A stretch of DNA of 64,000 nt from Lactobacillales bacterium (GCA_031261705.1 JAISJD010000044.1:70069-134068); one strand, 5' to 3'; positions 26,567 through 35,521 are shown, counted from the stretch's first letter. Numbers and translations are program-made. The notes: a model not told the origin generated them from the sequence alone.

Positions 26567-27978
26567 TGGCAATAGAAACAGATTTAGTGATTTTAGGCGG
26601 AGGAACGGGCGGTTATGTGGCTGCTATCCGTGCAGCACAAAAGGGGCAACAGGTCGTGCTCGTGGAAAAGGATAAGCTTGGGGGTACATGCTTGCACCGT
26701 GGCTGTATTCCGACCAAGGCGCTCCTTAGAAGTGCGGAGGTTTTAGATACATTCCAAAAAGGAGCTACTTTTGGCGTGGAAATGAGCGGGGATTTTGCCC
26801 CAGATTTTCTGAAAATGCAGGAAAGAAAAGAAAAAATCGTGGCACAGCTGTATCAAGGGATTCAAGGCTTGATGAAGAAGAATAAAATTAAGGTTTTACA
26901 CGGGGAGGGCGCAATTTTAGGTCCCTCCATCTTCTCTCCAGTTTCGGGTGCGGTGGCGGTGACCTTTAACGACCCCGAAAAAGAGGAAGTCATCTTGGTA
27001 CCGAAAAAGGTCATTATTGCGACGGGTTCTAGTCCGAAAACTTTGCCGTCTTTACCTCTTGATGAAAAAATGATTTTGTCCTCAAACGGGATGCTAGAGC
27101 TAGAAAGCTTACCCGAAAAAATAGCTGTGGTTGGTGGTGGCGTGATTGGGGTAGAATGGGCGTCACTACTCAATCGTTTAGGTGTAGAGGTGACGATTAT
27201 CGAGTATTTAGACCAGCTCGTCATCAATGAAAGTCAGTCAGTCGCACGTGAATTGAAGAAAGAGTTTGAAAAGTCTGGCATGACGATTAAGCTCGGTTCA
27301 GAAGTGGAAAAAGCCGAAATTGTCGGGGATAAGGTCAAGCTTTCGGTGAAAGGGGAAGAACCTGAGCTGTTTGACAAGGTCATGGTGGCAATTGGGAGAA
27401 AGCCAAATGTTTCAGGAATCGGCTTACAAAACACGTCTGTGAAATTTAACGACCGAGGCATTGAGGTGAATGAATTTTATCAAACAGCGGAAAGTCATAT
27501 TTATGCGATTGGTGACTGTATTGACACACTTCAGCTCGCACATGTGGCGATGAAGGAGGGGGAACTTGCGGTTGATCACTTGTTAGGGGAAACAGTGATT
27601 CCGCTAAATTACGTGAATGTGCCTAAATGCACGTATACCAGCCCTGAAATTGCTAGTGTCGGCTACAATAGCTCAAATATTCCCGCAGATCGCAAAGTCA
27701 AGGTCGGTAAATTCAGTTTTCAAGCCAATGGGAAAGCCCTAATTTTTGGGGAACCAGAAGGATTTGTCGAAGTCATTCGGGATGAGGAAACGGATGATTT
27801 ATTAGGTGTATCCATTATCGGTCCACAAGCAACGGATATGATTTCAGAAGTCAGCACGTCAATTTTCATGGACGCCGCACCGATTGAAATTGGGGAAGCG
27901 ATACATGCACACCCAACCTTGTCTGAAACATTACAGGAAGCAGCCTTAGATAGTTATCATCTGGCGATTCACAAATAA
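26566..27978 (+). CDS. bkdD: Dihydrolipoamide dehydrogenase, BKDH E3
   Basis: 470 residues. It reoxidises the dihydrolipoyl arm of E2 using FAD and NAD+. VILGGGTGGYVAAIRAA binds FAD, the redox disulfide is in GGTCLHRGCIPTKALL, VVGGGVIGVEWAS binds NAD, and the C-terminal HAHPTLSE carries the catalytic His-Glu pair. The ATG at 26566 follows GAGGTGG and overlaps the buk stop; the upstream in-frame start at 26536 lacks a ribosome site. Placement within bkd argues for a dedicated E3. Confidence 0.94.
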   Translation: MAIETDLVILGGGTGGYVAAIRAAQKGQQVVLVEKDKLGGTCLHRGCIPTKALLRSAEVLDTFQKGATFGVEMSGDFAPDFLKMQERKEKIVAQLYQGIQGLMKKNKIKVLHGEGAILGPSIFSPVSGAVAVTFNDPEKEEVILVPKKVIIATGSSPKTLPSLPLDEKMILSSNGMLELESLPEKIAVVGGGVIGVEWASLLNRLGVEVTIIEYLDQLVINESQSVARELKKEFEKSGMTIKLGSEVEKAEIVGDKVKLSVKGEEPELFDKVMVAIGRKPNVSGIGLQNTSVKFNDRGIEVNEFYQTAESHIYAIGDCIDTLQLAHVAMKEGELAVDHLLGETVIPLNYVNVPKCTYTSPEIASVGYNSSNIPADRKVKVGKFSFQANGKALIFGEPEGFVEVIRDEETDDLLGVSIIGPQATDMISEVSTSIFMDAAPIEIGEAIHAHPTLSETLQEAALDSYHLAIHK

Positions 27979-27996
27979 AGAAAGCGAGTGAAAACG

Positions 27997-28980
27997 ATGG
28001 AAAAAATCAAACAAACAGGTCTAAGTAAGGAAGAGGTTCTCGAAGCGTATAAAATGGCTCTTCGTGGGCGTCGTTTGGATGAACGGTTGTGGCAACTCAC
28101 ACGGATTGGGAAAACGTCGTTCAATATTTCAGGACAAGGGGCGGAAGTTGCACAGGTGGCGATGGCACTCGCTTTTGACCGAACAAAAGATTATTTCTTG
28201 CCTTACTATCGTGATATGACTGCCGTTTTAACGTGGGGCATGACCTCTAAGGATGTTTTGCTTGGTTCGTTTGGGAAGGCGGATGATCCGTCTTCTCATG
28301 GGCGTCAAATGCCAAACCATTATGGCTCTAAGGAACACCGCATTATTTCCCATTCCTCTGTGGTTAGCACGCAATATCCGTTATCTACAGGTGTGGCGTA
28401 TGGGGCAATTTTAAGTAAACAGGACTATGTCACCCTTGTCACGACAGGGGAAGGTTCTGCCAATCAAGGAGAAGTCCAAGAGGCGATGAATTTTGCTGGT
28501 GTGAAAAACTTACCTTTAGTCTTTGTGATTGAAAATAATAAATATGCCATTTCTGTTCCCGAAAATGAACAATATGCGATTGAACAAATGGCGGATAGAG
28601 GGCCAGCTTACGGTTTTCCGGGGTATCGGGTGGATGGTCGAGATTTTGCGGCTACCTATCTAACCTTTAAGCAAGCGGTGGAGGATGCACGAAATAAGAA
28701 AGGCCCCACTTTGATTGAAGTCATGGTGGAACGCTTGACCTCGCATTCTTCAGATGACGACCAAACTGTTTATCGTTCTAAGGAAGAGCTGGAAGAAATG
28801 AAGAAAAACGATTCTCTTGCGGTTTTCCAAGAACAATTACTTAAAGAGGGCTATTTGACGGAAGAAAAAATCGAAGAAATTGAGCAGGAATTAAAGAATG
28901 AAATTAATCAGGCAACGGACGAAGCCGAAGCGATGCCAGACCCAACACCTGAGTCGATTAGCGAAAATGTATGGGCATAA
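27997..28980 (+). CDS. bkdA: Branched-chain 2-oxo acid dehydrogenase E1 alpha
   Basis: 327 residues. With E1 beta it decarboxylates branched-chain 2-oxo acids using thiamine diphosphate. The ThDP motif GEGSANQGEVQEAMNFAGV to ENNKYAISVP is clear, with RRLDERLWQL near the start and the phosphorylation-loop-like LTSHSSDDD near 250. The ATG at 27997 is preferred; an in-frame GTG is three codons earlier. It begins 18 bases after E3 and is followed 24 bases later by E1 beta. Confidence 0.94.
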   Translation: MEKIKQTGLSKEEVLEAYKMALRGRRLDERLWQLTRIGKTSFNISGQGAEVAQVAMALAFDRTKDYFLPYYRDMTAVLTWGMTSKDVLLGSFGKADDPSSHGRQMPNHYGSKEHRIISHSSVVSTQYPLSTGVAYGAILSKQDYVTLVTTGEGSANQGEVQEAMNFAGVKNLPLVFVIENNKYAISVPENEQYAIEQMADRGPAYGFPGYRVDGRDFAATYLTFKQAVEDARNKKGPTLIEVMVERLTSHSSDDDQTVYRSKEELEEMKKNDSLAVFQEQLLKEGYLTEEKIEEIEQELKNEINQATDEAEAMPDPTPESISENVWA

Positions 28981-29004
28981 CCATGAGAAAGGACGTGTAG
29001 AAAA

Positions 29005-29991
29005 ATGGCTGAAATGACCTATTTAGAAGCGATCAATCAAGGGATTGCCGAGGAAATGGCACGAGATGAAAAGGTTGTCTTATTTGGTGAGGATGTCGGA
29101 GGAATTAAAGGGGGCGTTTTCGGTGTCAGCAAGGGTTTAGCGGAAAAATTTGGCGATGAACGTGTGTTTAATACTCCTTTAACCGAGGGCGAAATTGGCG
29201 GTTTAGCGGTTGGACTAGGGCTTGTCGGGTATCGTGCGATTGGAGAGTTCCAATTTGCCGATTATATTTTACCGGGAGTGAATCAAATTATCTCAGAGGC
29301 TGCCAGAATGCGTTATCGGACGAATGGGGATTGGACAGCGCCGATTGTCTATCGTACGCCTTATGGTGGCGGTGTGCGTGGCGGGTTCTACCATTCGCAA
29401 TCAACCGAAAAGCTTTTTGTTGGGCAACCGGGGCTTCGTGTCGTGACTCCTTCGACTCCTTATGACGCTAAGGGGATGATGAAGGCGGCGATTCGTAGTG
29501 ATGACCCTGTGTTATTTTATGAACATAAACGCTTGTACCGCTTACTTAAGGAAGAGGTGCCAGAGGAAGATTATGTGGTGCCGATTGACAAGGCGAAGAT
29601 CGTACGTGAGGGCGAAGATTTGACTGTGATTGCTTACGGAATTGCTTTGCAGCATGTCCTAAAAGCCAGTGAAAAGCTTGCCAAAGAGGGTGTTGAGGCG
29701 GAGGTCGTGGACGTACGCTCACTTTATCCACTTGATAAGGAAACCTTGATTGAAGCGGCAAGGAAAACTGGAAAAGTCCTACTGGTCACTGAGGACAATA
29801 AGGAGGGCAGTGTCATGGGCGAAATTGCGGCAATTATTGCGGAAGAAGCGTTATTTGACCTAGATGCACCTGTCAAACGTCTGGCGGGCCCAGATTCTCC
29901 AAGTATGCCTTATGCGTTGACCTTGGAACGTGAATTTTTAATCAGTGAGGAAAAAGTCTTGAAAGCTATGCGTGAATTGGCTGAATTTTAG
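29005..29991 (+). CDS. bkdB: Branched-chain 2-oxo acid dehydrogenase E1 beta
   Basis: 328 residues: TYLEAINQGIAEEMARD at the start, the catalytic/ThDP region VVLFGEDVGGIKGGVFGVSK, PLTEGEIGGLAVGLG, and QSTEKLFVGQPGLRVVTPST, all typical of E1 beta subunits. AGAAAGGACG precedes the ATG. It forms the alpha2beta2 E1 with bkdA. The 243-base gap before bkdC holds two copies of the dispersed repeat, so the operon may be processed or attenuated there. Confidence 0.94.
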   Translation: MAEMTYLEAINQGIAEEMARDEKVVLFGEDVGGIKGGVFGVSKGLAEKFGDERVFNTPLTEGEIGGLAVGLGLVGYRAIGEFQFADYILPGVNQIISEAARMRYRTNGDWTAPIVYRTPYGGGVRGGFYHSQSTEKLFVGQPGLRVVTPSTPYDAKGMMKAAIRSDDPVLFYEHKRLYRLLKEEVPEEDYVVPIDKAKIVREGEDLTVIAYGIALQHVLKASEKLAKEGVEAEVVDVRSLYPLDKETLIEAARKTGKVLLVTEDNKEGSVMGEIAAIIAEEALFDLDAPVKRLAGPDSPSMPYALTLEREFLISEEKVLKAMRELAEF

Positions 29992-30003
29992 AAGGATTGA
30001 ATT

Positions 30004-30094
30004 TGGTCGAGTGTGGTTTGAGGAAATGGAGCAGAAAATCAAGCGAGGACATAGGGAAAACTTTTAACGTTGCTTAAAGATTTTAGCTCTGTAA
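30004..30094 (+). repeat. Dispersed intergenic repeat, partial copy F1
   Basis: TGGTCGAGTGTGGTTTGAGG at the left and AAGATTTTAGCTCTGTAAT at the right. The right end (ACGTTGCTTAAAGATTTTAG) is also shared with copy B, showing a second class of right end. Confidence 0.5.
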
Positions 30095-30218
30095 TGAAGT
30101 CGAGCACGAGGGAATAGAAATACAAGAAAAAAGACGAAATGTTTCAAAGGCAAGAGACGCCTCAAAATCATTTCCCTATTTTTCTCGATTTCTGAACGAC
30201 TCCTCTTAGCTCTGTAAT
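30095..30218 (+). repeat. Dispersed intergenic repeat, copy F2
   Basis: 124 bases head-to-tail with F1; left GAAGTCGAGCACGAGGGAAT, right GACTCCTCTTAGCTCTGTAA. It ends just before the bkdC ribosome site. Confidence 0.75.
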
Positions 30219-30234
30219 TTAGGGGGAAATTTAA

Positions 30235-31488
30235 ATGAGTATTGAAAAGATTAAAATGCCTGGGTTGGGGGAGAGTGTCACCGAAGCGACGATTACTATG
30301 TGGCTTGTGAAACCCGGCGATAAGATAAATAAATATGATCCAGTCGCAGAAGTCATGTCGGATAAGGTTTCTTCGGAAATTCCGTCTAATTTTTCTGGAA
30401 CGGTTGTGGAACAATTGGTCGCTATGGACGAAACGGTGCCGATTGATACGGAAATTTTGAGTATTGAGGTGGAGGGAACTGCACCAAGTACGTCAAACGA
30501 AGAAAAGAGTGCGCCTGAGTCTGTTGTTGTGGCTGAAACAGTGAGACAAGTGGCACCGCAAAATTCTGCGACAACCGCACGTTTTTCGCCGGTAGTGATG
30601 CGTTTGGCACAGGAAAAGGGCATTGACCTTGCGCAAGTCGTGGGGACTGGAAATAACGGACGAATTACCAAAAAAGACGTGATGAATTTTGTCCCAACGG
30701 CAACTGTCGTAGCAGCACCAACCGCACAAACTGTCGTGTCACCCACGCCGACACCAAATAAGTCGGAACGTGTCGTGTCACCAAGCGGACGTGATGAGAT
30801 TGTGCCAGTGGACGGCGTTAGAAAAGCTATCGCAAAACATATCGTTCAAAGTGTCAATGAAATTCCACATGCGTGGGTCATGGTGGAGGCGGATGTGTCT
30901 AATTTAGTGAAATTGCGCAATAGCATCAAAGAACAGTTCAAAAAAGACGAGGGCATTTCGCTTTCTTATTTCCCATTCTTTATCAAGGCGGTGGTTCAAG
31001 CGTTGAAAACGAATCCGAAATTAAATACTTCTTGGTTGGACGGCAGTATCATTTACCACAAGGATATTAATATTTCGATTGCGGTTGCAGCGGAGGATCA
31101 TTTGTATGTGCCGGTGATTAAGCATGCGGACGAATTGTCTGTTTCGGGGATTGCCAAAGAGGTCAAACGCCTAGCTGACGGGGTTCAAGCGGGGACATTG
31201 ACCGGAACAGAGATGCAATCGGGCACTTTTACCGTGAATAATACGGGTACCTTTGGCTCGGTTCAATCAATGGGGATTATCAACCACCCACAAGCAGCGA
31301 TTTTACAGGTAGAAAGTATCACGAAGCGCATTGTTCCAACGGCAGACGTTGGCTTTAAGGCGGCAGATATGGTGAACCTCTGTCTTTCTATCGACCACCG
31401 CATTTTAGATGGCTTGCAAGCGGGACGTTTCTTAAAAGATGTGAAAGAGAATTTAACGAAATTTACTGATTTGACTGATTTATTCTAA
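30235..31488 (+). CDS. bkdC: BKDH E2, dihydrolipoyl acyltransferase
   Basis: 417 residues, the core of the complex. The N-terminal lipoyl domain has its modified Lys in SDKVSSEIPS (about 44). A Val/Ala/Thr/Pro-rich linker is followed by the peripheral-subunit-binding domain (FSPVVMRLAQEKGIDLAQVV, about 119-155), a second linker, and the catalytic domain ending in DHRILDGLQAGRFL with the HxxxDG active site. A GGGGG ribosome site precedes the ATG. It follows repeats F1/F2 and is followed by copy G. Confidence 0.94.
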   Translation: MSIEKIKMPGLGESVTEATITMWLVKPGDKINKYDPVAEVMSDKVSSEIPSNFSGTVVEQLVAMDETVPIDTEILSIEVEGTAPSTSNEEKSAPESVVVAETVRQVAPQNSATTARFSPVVMRLAQEKGIDLAQVVGTGNNGRITKKDVMNFVPTATVVAAPTAQTVVSPTPTPNKSERVVSPSGRDEIVPVDGVRKAIAKHIVQSVNEIPHAWVMVEADVSNLVKLRNSIKEQFKKDEGISLSYFPFFIKAVVQALKTNPKLNTSWLDGSIIYHKDINISIAVAAEDHLYVPVIKHADELSVSGIAKEVKRLADGVQAGTLTGTEMQSGTFTVNNTGTFGSVQSMGIINHPQAAILQVESITKRIVPTADVGFKAADMVNLCLSIDHRILDGLQAGRFLKDVKENLTKFTDLTDLF

Positions 31489-31587
31489 GTTGAGCGTGAG
31501 GAATGAGAAGAATGGAAAAGGTTGCTTAGGCTTAGGGTGTTTGGAACCTTTTCCTAGTTCTTTGAGATTCCTTTTAACTCTGTGATT
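31486..31587 (+). repeat. Dispersed intergenic repeat, copy G
   Basis: It begins inside the bkdC stop region: TAAGTTGAGCGTGAGGAATG at the left, GATTCCTTTTAACTCTGTGA at the right; 102 bases, a shortened and diverged copy. Confidence 0.6.
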
Positions 31588-31606
31588 CAGAAGGGGAGAA
31601 AAAATC

Positions 31607-32692
31607 ATGGCAGAAATTATACAACAACCACCACGAGCAGTGAATATAGACCATATGGCAGCCAAAGAGTATTTGAATAAGGTGCTGACAGGGACGGCAA
31701 CAGGAATTACGGTGGCTTTGATTCCCAATGCAATTTTGGCAGAAATTTTCAAAGTATTCATGGGTCGTTTTCCGATTTTTGGGACGGCATTGAACGTGGT
31801 AATGGTGATGCAATTTGCGACACCGATGATTGTTGGTGTCTTGGTAGGTTTACAGTTTAAGTTAAATCCGATGCAATGTACGTTAGTGGGGACAGCGGCA
31901 TTTTTAGCATCCGGTGCATTTACAGTGACAGACGGTAAGGTAGCGCTAGTGGGGATAGGCGACCTGATAAATGTCATGTTGGTGAGTGCCTTGGCGGTAT
32001 TTGTCACACGGGCAATTGGGAATAAAATGGGGTCTTTGACAATTTTGTTGTCACCGATTTTGATTGGTGCGGGCGTGGGGTTTGTTGGACTTTTACTCCT
32101 ACCCTATGTCCGTTTAGTCACGGTCTGGATAGGCGATATGGTCAATAGTTTTACAACGCTGCAACCGTTCTTCATGTCCGTCTTGATTTGTATCACATTT
32201 TCAATTTTGATTATCTCACCGATTTCAACCGTTGCTATCGGGATTGCGATTGGGGTCGCAGGTCTTGGAGCAGGAGCGGCGGCAGTTGGTGTGGCAGCTT
32301 GTACCGCAATTTTGGTTATCGGTTCTATCAGAACGAATGAAAAAGGGGTCACGATTGCCGTTCTTCTCGGGGCGATGAAAATGATGATTCCTAACCTCAT
32401 TAAATATCCAATTTTAGCGGTGCCAGTCGTACTAGATGCGATTATTTCAGGAATAGGTGTTTATTTCTTGAATATTATCGGCACTCCCGCCTCTGCTGGT
32501 TTCGGGATTGTCGGGCTAGTAGGACCAATCTCTGCGATTAACAATGGAACAGGAAGCACAATAGAAAATGTAATTGCTGCTGTTACTGCATTTATCATTA
32601 TTCCTTTTGTCGCTGGAATTCTGATTGATTTCATTTGTCGCAAGGTGCTGAAGCTATATAATAATGAGATTTTCAGATTTATTGAAGGATAG
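31607..32692 (+). CDS. PTS-EIIC-like membrane protein (PTS_EIIC_2 type)
   Basis: 361 residues with eight to ten hydrophobic helices and no EIIA or EIIB domain. The signature is EYLNKVLTGTATGITVALIP near the start and GTPASAGFGIVGLVGPISAI near 290-310, typical of the PTS_EIIC_2 transporter-like family. It is the last gene after bkdC. Without EIIB partners it is unlikely to run a classical PTS reaction. Its place suggests transport linked to branched-chain acids, but this is inference. Confidence 0.75.
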   Translation: MAEIIQQPPRAVNIDHMAAKEYLNKVLTGTATGITVALIPNAILAEIFKVFMGRFPIFGTALNVVMVMQFATPMIVGVLVGLQFKLNPMQCTLVGTAAFLASGAFTVTDGKVALVGIGDLINVMLVSALAVFVTRAIGNKMGSLTILLSPILIGAGVGFVGLLLLPYVRLVTVWIGDMVNSFTTLQPFFMSVLICITFSILIISPISTVAIGIAIGVAGLGAGAAAVGVAACTAILVIGSIRTNEKGVTIAVLLGAMKMMIPNLIKYPILAVPVVLDAIISGIGVYFLNIIGTPASAGFGIVGLVGPISAINNGTGSTIENVIAAVTAFIIIPFVAGILIDFICRKVLKLYNNEIFRFIEG

Positions 32693-32700
32693 GGGAGAAA

Positions 32701-32731
32701 AAGGCCTACTGTGGAATCACGGTAGACCTTT
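32701..32731. terminator. Terminator between the bkd operon and the bacteriocin operon
   Basis: AAGGCCTACTGTG pairs with CACGGTAGACCTT, followed by TATTTCTTCT; the near-symmetrical flanks could serve both convergent transcripts. Confidence 0.65.
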
Positions 32732-32924
32732 ATTTCTTCTGTTTTGATGAGTAATAAAAATACAGATAAACGAGGAAACCAAAATCAATTAATTCCCAAC
32801 AATCATCTTTCGTTATAAGAGGGGAACTTTTGGAGTAATAGCTTGTCAGTATTACAAATAAAATTGGGAAAATCATACATTTTGCTGTCTTGATTAGACA
32901 TTGTTTAATTTCTTTATTTTCCAC
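32730..32924 (-). CDS. Putative bacteriocin immunity protein
   Basis: About 64 residues from a GTG overlapping the end of the upstream bacteriocin gene, with AAGGGTGG as ribosome site. Two hydrophobic helices (CMIFPILFVILTSYY and FGFLVYLYFYY) separated by a charged loop, and a basic C-terminus, fit a small membrane immunity protein. No sequence family is recognised; the call rests on size, topology and being third in a bacteriocin alpha-beta operon. The open frame continues upstream to 32999, but that part overlaps the bacteriocin in another frame. Confidence 0.55.
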   Translation of the reverse strand: MENKEIKQCLIKTAKCMIFPILFVILTSYYSKSSPLITKDDCWELIDFGFLVYLYFYYSSKQKK

Positions 32925-33072
32925 CGTTCCACCCTTTTTTAAATCCCTTAGTAATTTGATCAGAATGTTCAAAAGCTTGCCTTCCAAGATAAACGCCAAC
33001 AGGGATTAACCACGGAAGTACCCCTCCATTTATTTTTTCTAATTGTTCATTAGGAATAATAGTATACTTCAT
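32914..33072 (-). CDS. Two-peptide bacteriocin precursor, beta peptide (plantaricin NC8 beta-like)
   Basis: 52 residues. The double-glycine leader MKYTIIPNEQLEKINGG (17) is followed by a 35-residue mature peptide starting VLPWLIPVGVYLGRQAFEHS and ending KGFKKGWNGGK. The Val-Pro...Tyr-x-Leu-Gly...Ala-x-x-His...Ile-x-Lys-x-Phe-x-Lys-Gly pattern matches plantaricin NC8 beta. GAAAGGAG precedes the ATG. It lies 15 bases after the alpha-like gene and overlaps the putative immunity gene. Processing and export need a peptidase-containing ABC transporter, which is not intact in this window. Confidence 0.8.
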   Translation of the reverse strand: MKYTIIPNEQLEKINGGVLPWLIPVGVYLGRQAFEHSDQITKGFKKGWNGGK

Positions 33073-33087
33073 TCTAATTCTCCTTTC

Positions 33088-33264
33088 TTAACGAAAACTT
33101 TGTACTAAACAGTAGCACGGAATAACAAAATGTTTTACCGGATGGTTTTTAATACAATTAAATTGTTTCCCACTAACTTCACCTACGGAAGTCCAAAAGC
33201 CGTCACTTGATCCTCCAGAAACTTTTTCAAGTTCTGTAATATTTAATTCTTTAAACTTTTCCAT
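33088..33264 (-). CDS. Two-peptide bacteriocin precursor, alpha peptide (plantaricin NC8 alpha-like)
   Basis: 58 residues from the ATG at 33264 behind AAGGAGAG. The leader MEKFKELNITELEKVSGG (18) is a textbook double-glycine leader. The mature part begins SSDGFWTSVGEVSGKQFNC and contains IKNHPVKHF, resembling plantaricin NC8 alpha (LWSSWG...GKKA...LKHPYVQF). It runs 11 residues longer than that peptide, with VIPCYCLVQSFR adding two cysteines. The upstream in-frame start at 33324 is rejected because it lies inside the promoter region. Confidence 0.8.
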   Translation of the reverse strand: MEKFKELNITELEKVSGGSSDGFWTSVGEVSGKQFNCIKNHPVKHFVIPCYCLVQSFR

Positions 33265-33349
33265 AATAAATCTCTCCTTTGTAAATTTATTTTGTTCTTT
33301 CCTAGGAATAAATTCATAATACAATTTTTTTATAAATTTGTGTTTGTAA

Positions 33350-33384
33350 TGTCATAAACAGTCGAAATTTTGTCATAAACGACC
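33350..33384 (-). promoter_or_regulatory. Response-regulator boxes and promoter of the two-peptide bacteriocin operon
   Basis: On the minus strand two direct repeats with core GTTTATGACA lie exactly 21 bases apart (plus-strand starts 33350 and 33371), each preceded by CG. About 28 bases downstream comes TATTAT as -10, then about 60 bases of leader. This is the arrangement of LytTR-type (PlnC/ComE) bacteriocin promoters. The same boxes and leader recur at 63591-63720. Confidence 0.75.
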
Positions 33385-33645
33385 TTTCCAGCCTGCAGCA
33401 AGTCCAAAAGTCTATCAAAAAAATTTACTTATAAGGAATCACTGATTTTAAAAAGCAAGGACAAAGGATATGGTGAAATCGTTATTAATACAGGGACAGA
33501 AAAAGAGGAAGTTCTACAAATTATGAACAGGATTGAAATGAAATATTTAACAAAAAAATTTAAAGAATCAATACTTGAAGATATAACGATAAGCTTACCC
33601 CAAAAGAAAGTAAGTATTATTGTAGGGGGCAAATCATTGCGGTAA
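33379..33645 (+). pseudogene. ABC transporter fragment, start of ATPase domain
   Basis: An open stretch with no start codon reads YGEIVINTGTEKEEVLQIMN, then KESILEDITISLPQKKVSII, VGGKSLR and stop. The LEDITISLP-QKKVSIIVG pattern is the strand before Walker A of an ABC exporter ATPase. The Walker A itself is collapsed to GGKS and the rest is missing. Lying between bacteriocin and regulator genes, it may be what is left of a bacteriocin exporter. The identification is tentative. Confidence 0.45.
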
Positions 33646-33748
33646 CGTTTGCGAATATTGGCTATATTCTTGAGGACGAAGTTTTAATGGATTGGGTTTA
33701 TTTTGGAACGTTGGAAACATAATAGGGCATGAGGACGATTTTGAGAAC

Positions 33749-33788
33749 GAAAACATAGACGACTCCACGTGAAGTCGTCTATGTTTTC
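33749..33788 (-). terminator. Terminator of the Mga-like regulator
   Basis: GAAAACATAGACGACT at 33749-33764 pairs perfectly with AGTCGTCTATGTTTTC at 33773-33788, just beyond the minus-strand stop. Confidence 0.75.
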
Positions 33789-33790
33789 GG

Positions 33791-35245
33791 TTATCTCATC
33801 TCAGATCCAACAACAGTGGTAGAAGTCGCATATTTTTCCTTCTTAACTAAGAAAACTTGCTGAATCAGTACTTCCCAATCGGCATTTTTCGGTGGTTCCG
33901 TCCAGAGAACGTGGTGTTTTTGCGGAATCAAAGGCGAGAAGTCTGAGAGATAGATGTCCGCAACGGGTTCCTTTTCTTTGAGCACGTGGACGTTTAGGTA
34001 GTCGAGTGCCTCGACAATGTGGGTGATGTATTCGTTAAATCTCTCGCCCATGGAAAAATCGACAATCATTGTAATGGAGTCCTCAAAAAAGGAGATGGGC
34101 AGATATTTCGTCAAGATAAATAGGTACTCCATTAAAAGTTGATCACGAAATTCCCAGACCCGTTTGGTAGAATGCTCAAAAAGGTACTCTTTTACCGTAT
34201 AAAAGAGATGTGGGAAAGTTTGTTCATAGTTCAGCAGAAAAATTTCACGGTGGTCGTCGATGATTTTAGAGCTATAAGTGAGGTACTTATAATTTACCAG
34301 CATGGTTTCTTCGAAAAGTACAGCACGAACATGTGGGTTTAAAGATACCTTGGAAAGATTGTCAACTAAGGTTAATAGCTCAGTCGATTTCTTTCTAAAA
34401 TCTTCTGGAAAATTGATTTCTACCTCGTCTGTTGGCAGATATTTTTCCGCAATCAAAAAGGAATAGATATAGTAGCTTTCTTTGTAAATAAACTGTGGTG
34501 GGCAGCCAATCGTTACTAAATAATGTTGAATCAAAAGTAGCACGGGATTGTCTGGATGTACCTGAATAAACGGTTTGAAATGTTCAAGCACGAAACCCGT
34601 GTCTATCCGAATGTTTTGAATGCTCAACAAATACCCTAGCTTCATCCGTTCCATACTTGAAAGTGGGCGAGGCATCTTTTGCTCTAGCTGGTCTAAAAAA
34701 ATAGACAGATTTTCTCGCAGTTCCTCTTGAAATGGATAAGCGAGGGCGTGAAATCGGTTGAGATAAAAGGTGTATAAATGCTTACGTACCAAGACTTCGT
34801 CCCCGATTAACGCATGGTCGTTACCAATGTCTATCCGAAAAGGTGCGAGATTGATTTGAAGTTTGCGCTCAAGATTATACACTTTGCTGACAGATAGAAA
34901 AATTTCCGTTCCGTATTCCTTCAACGTTCTTCTTGGCGAAAGAAAAAGTTGGTGAAAAAGTAAAAATTTATCTGAGGTACGTAAATATTCGTTGGATAAC
35001 TCAAAAACACCGTCCGCCGAAGAAATAGCTACTGTCACCTCATTTTCCGAGAGCGTTAATTGAATCCCTGAAATGCCATACTCGGTTAAATCCTCCTTAA
35101 TCGCTAAAAGATTTTTCGTTACCAAAAAGTTGGATAAATGTAAATCTTTCGTGAGATGTTTTAACAATACCGTTTGATGATTATAATTTTGTAGGTATAT
35201 TAAAATGGATATTTTCATTCGATTGTTTTTGTCTATAAAAAGCAA
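33791..35245 (-). CDS. Mga-family transcriptional regulator
   Basis: About 484 residues. N-terminal helix-turn-helix segments (HQTVLLKHLTKDLHLSNFLVTKNL, then GIQLTLSENEV), two PRD-like regions and a C-terminal EIIB-like domain (DIYLSDFSPLIPQKHHVLW) give the Mga/AtxA layout. The best start is TTG at 35245 behind GGGGGGAAA; the ATGs at 35311 and 35218 lack ribosome sites. Members regulate virulence, competence or carbohydrate genes in streptococci and enterococci. It sits divergently from a quorum-sensing kinase and next to a bacteriocin operon, which are candidate targets. Confidence 0.8.
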   Translation of the reverse strand: MLFIDKNNRMKISILIYLQNYNHQTVLLKHLTKDLHLSNFLVTKNLLAIKEDLTEYGISGIQLTLSENEVTVAISSADGVFELSNEYLRTSDKFLLFHQLFLSPRRTLKEYGTEIFLSVSKVYNLERKLQINLAPFRIDIGNDHALIGDEVLVRKHLYTFYLNRFHALAYPFQEELRENLSIFLDQLEQKMPRPLSSMERMKLGYLLSIQNIRIDTGFVLEHFKPFIQVHPDNPVLLLIQHYLVTIGCPPQFIYKESYYIYSFLIAEKYLPTDEVEINFPEDFRKKSTELLTLVDNLSKVSLNPHVRAVLFEETMLVNYKYLTYSSKIIDDHREIFLLNYEQTFPHLFYTVKEYLFEHSTKRVWEFRDQLLMEYLFILTKYLPISFFEDSITMIVDFSMGERFNEYITHIVEALDYLNVHVLKEKEPVADIYLSDFSPLIPQKHHVLWTEPPKNADWEVLIQQVFLVKKEKYATSTTVVGSEMR

Positions 35246-35521
35246 GAGATTTCCCCCCAATCTTACCTTGTATTCGCTTTCATCGTAGCATAACAAAACC
35301 CGAAAAATCAAAGGATTGAGCTATATTTGAAAATTGTTATTTTCTCTTTTCTGTGCTTTCAATTATTGGAAAAACTTAAGGGAATAATTGATTGAAAAAT
35401 CTGATACTTCAATCATCAATCCTTATTTTACAAAAAGAGATGTAAACGGTTATCATAGGTGTATTAAAAAGGGTTTTGACGAAATTCAGAAGATAAAATG
35501 AGAAGTGTGAGAGGAAGAAAA

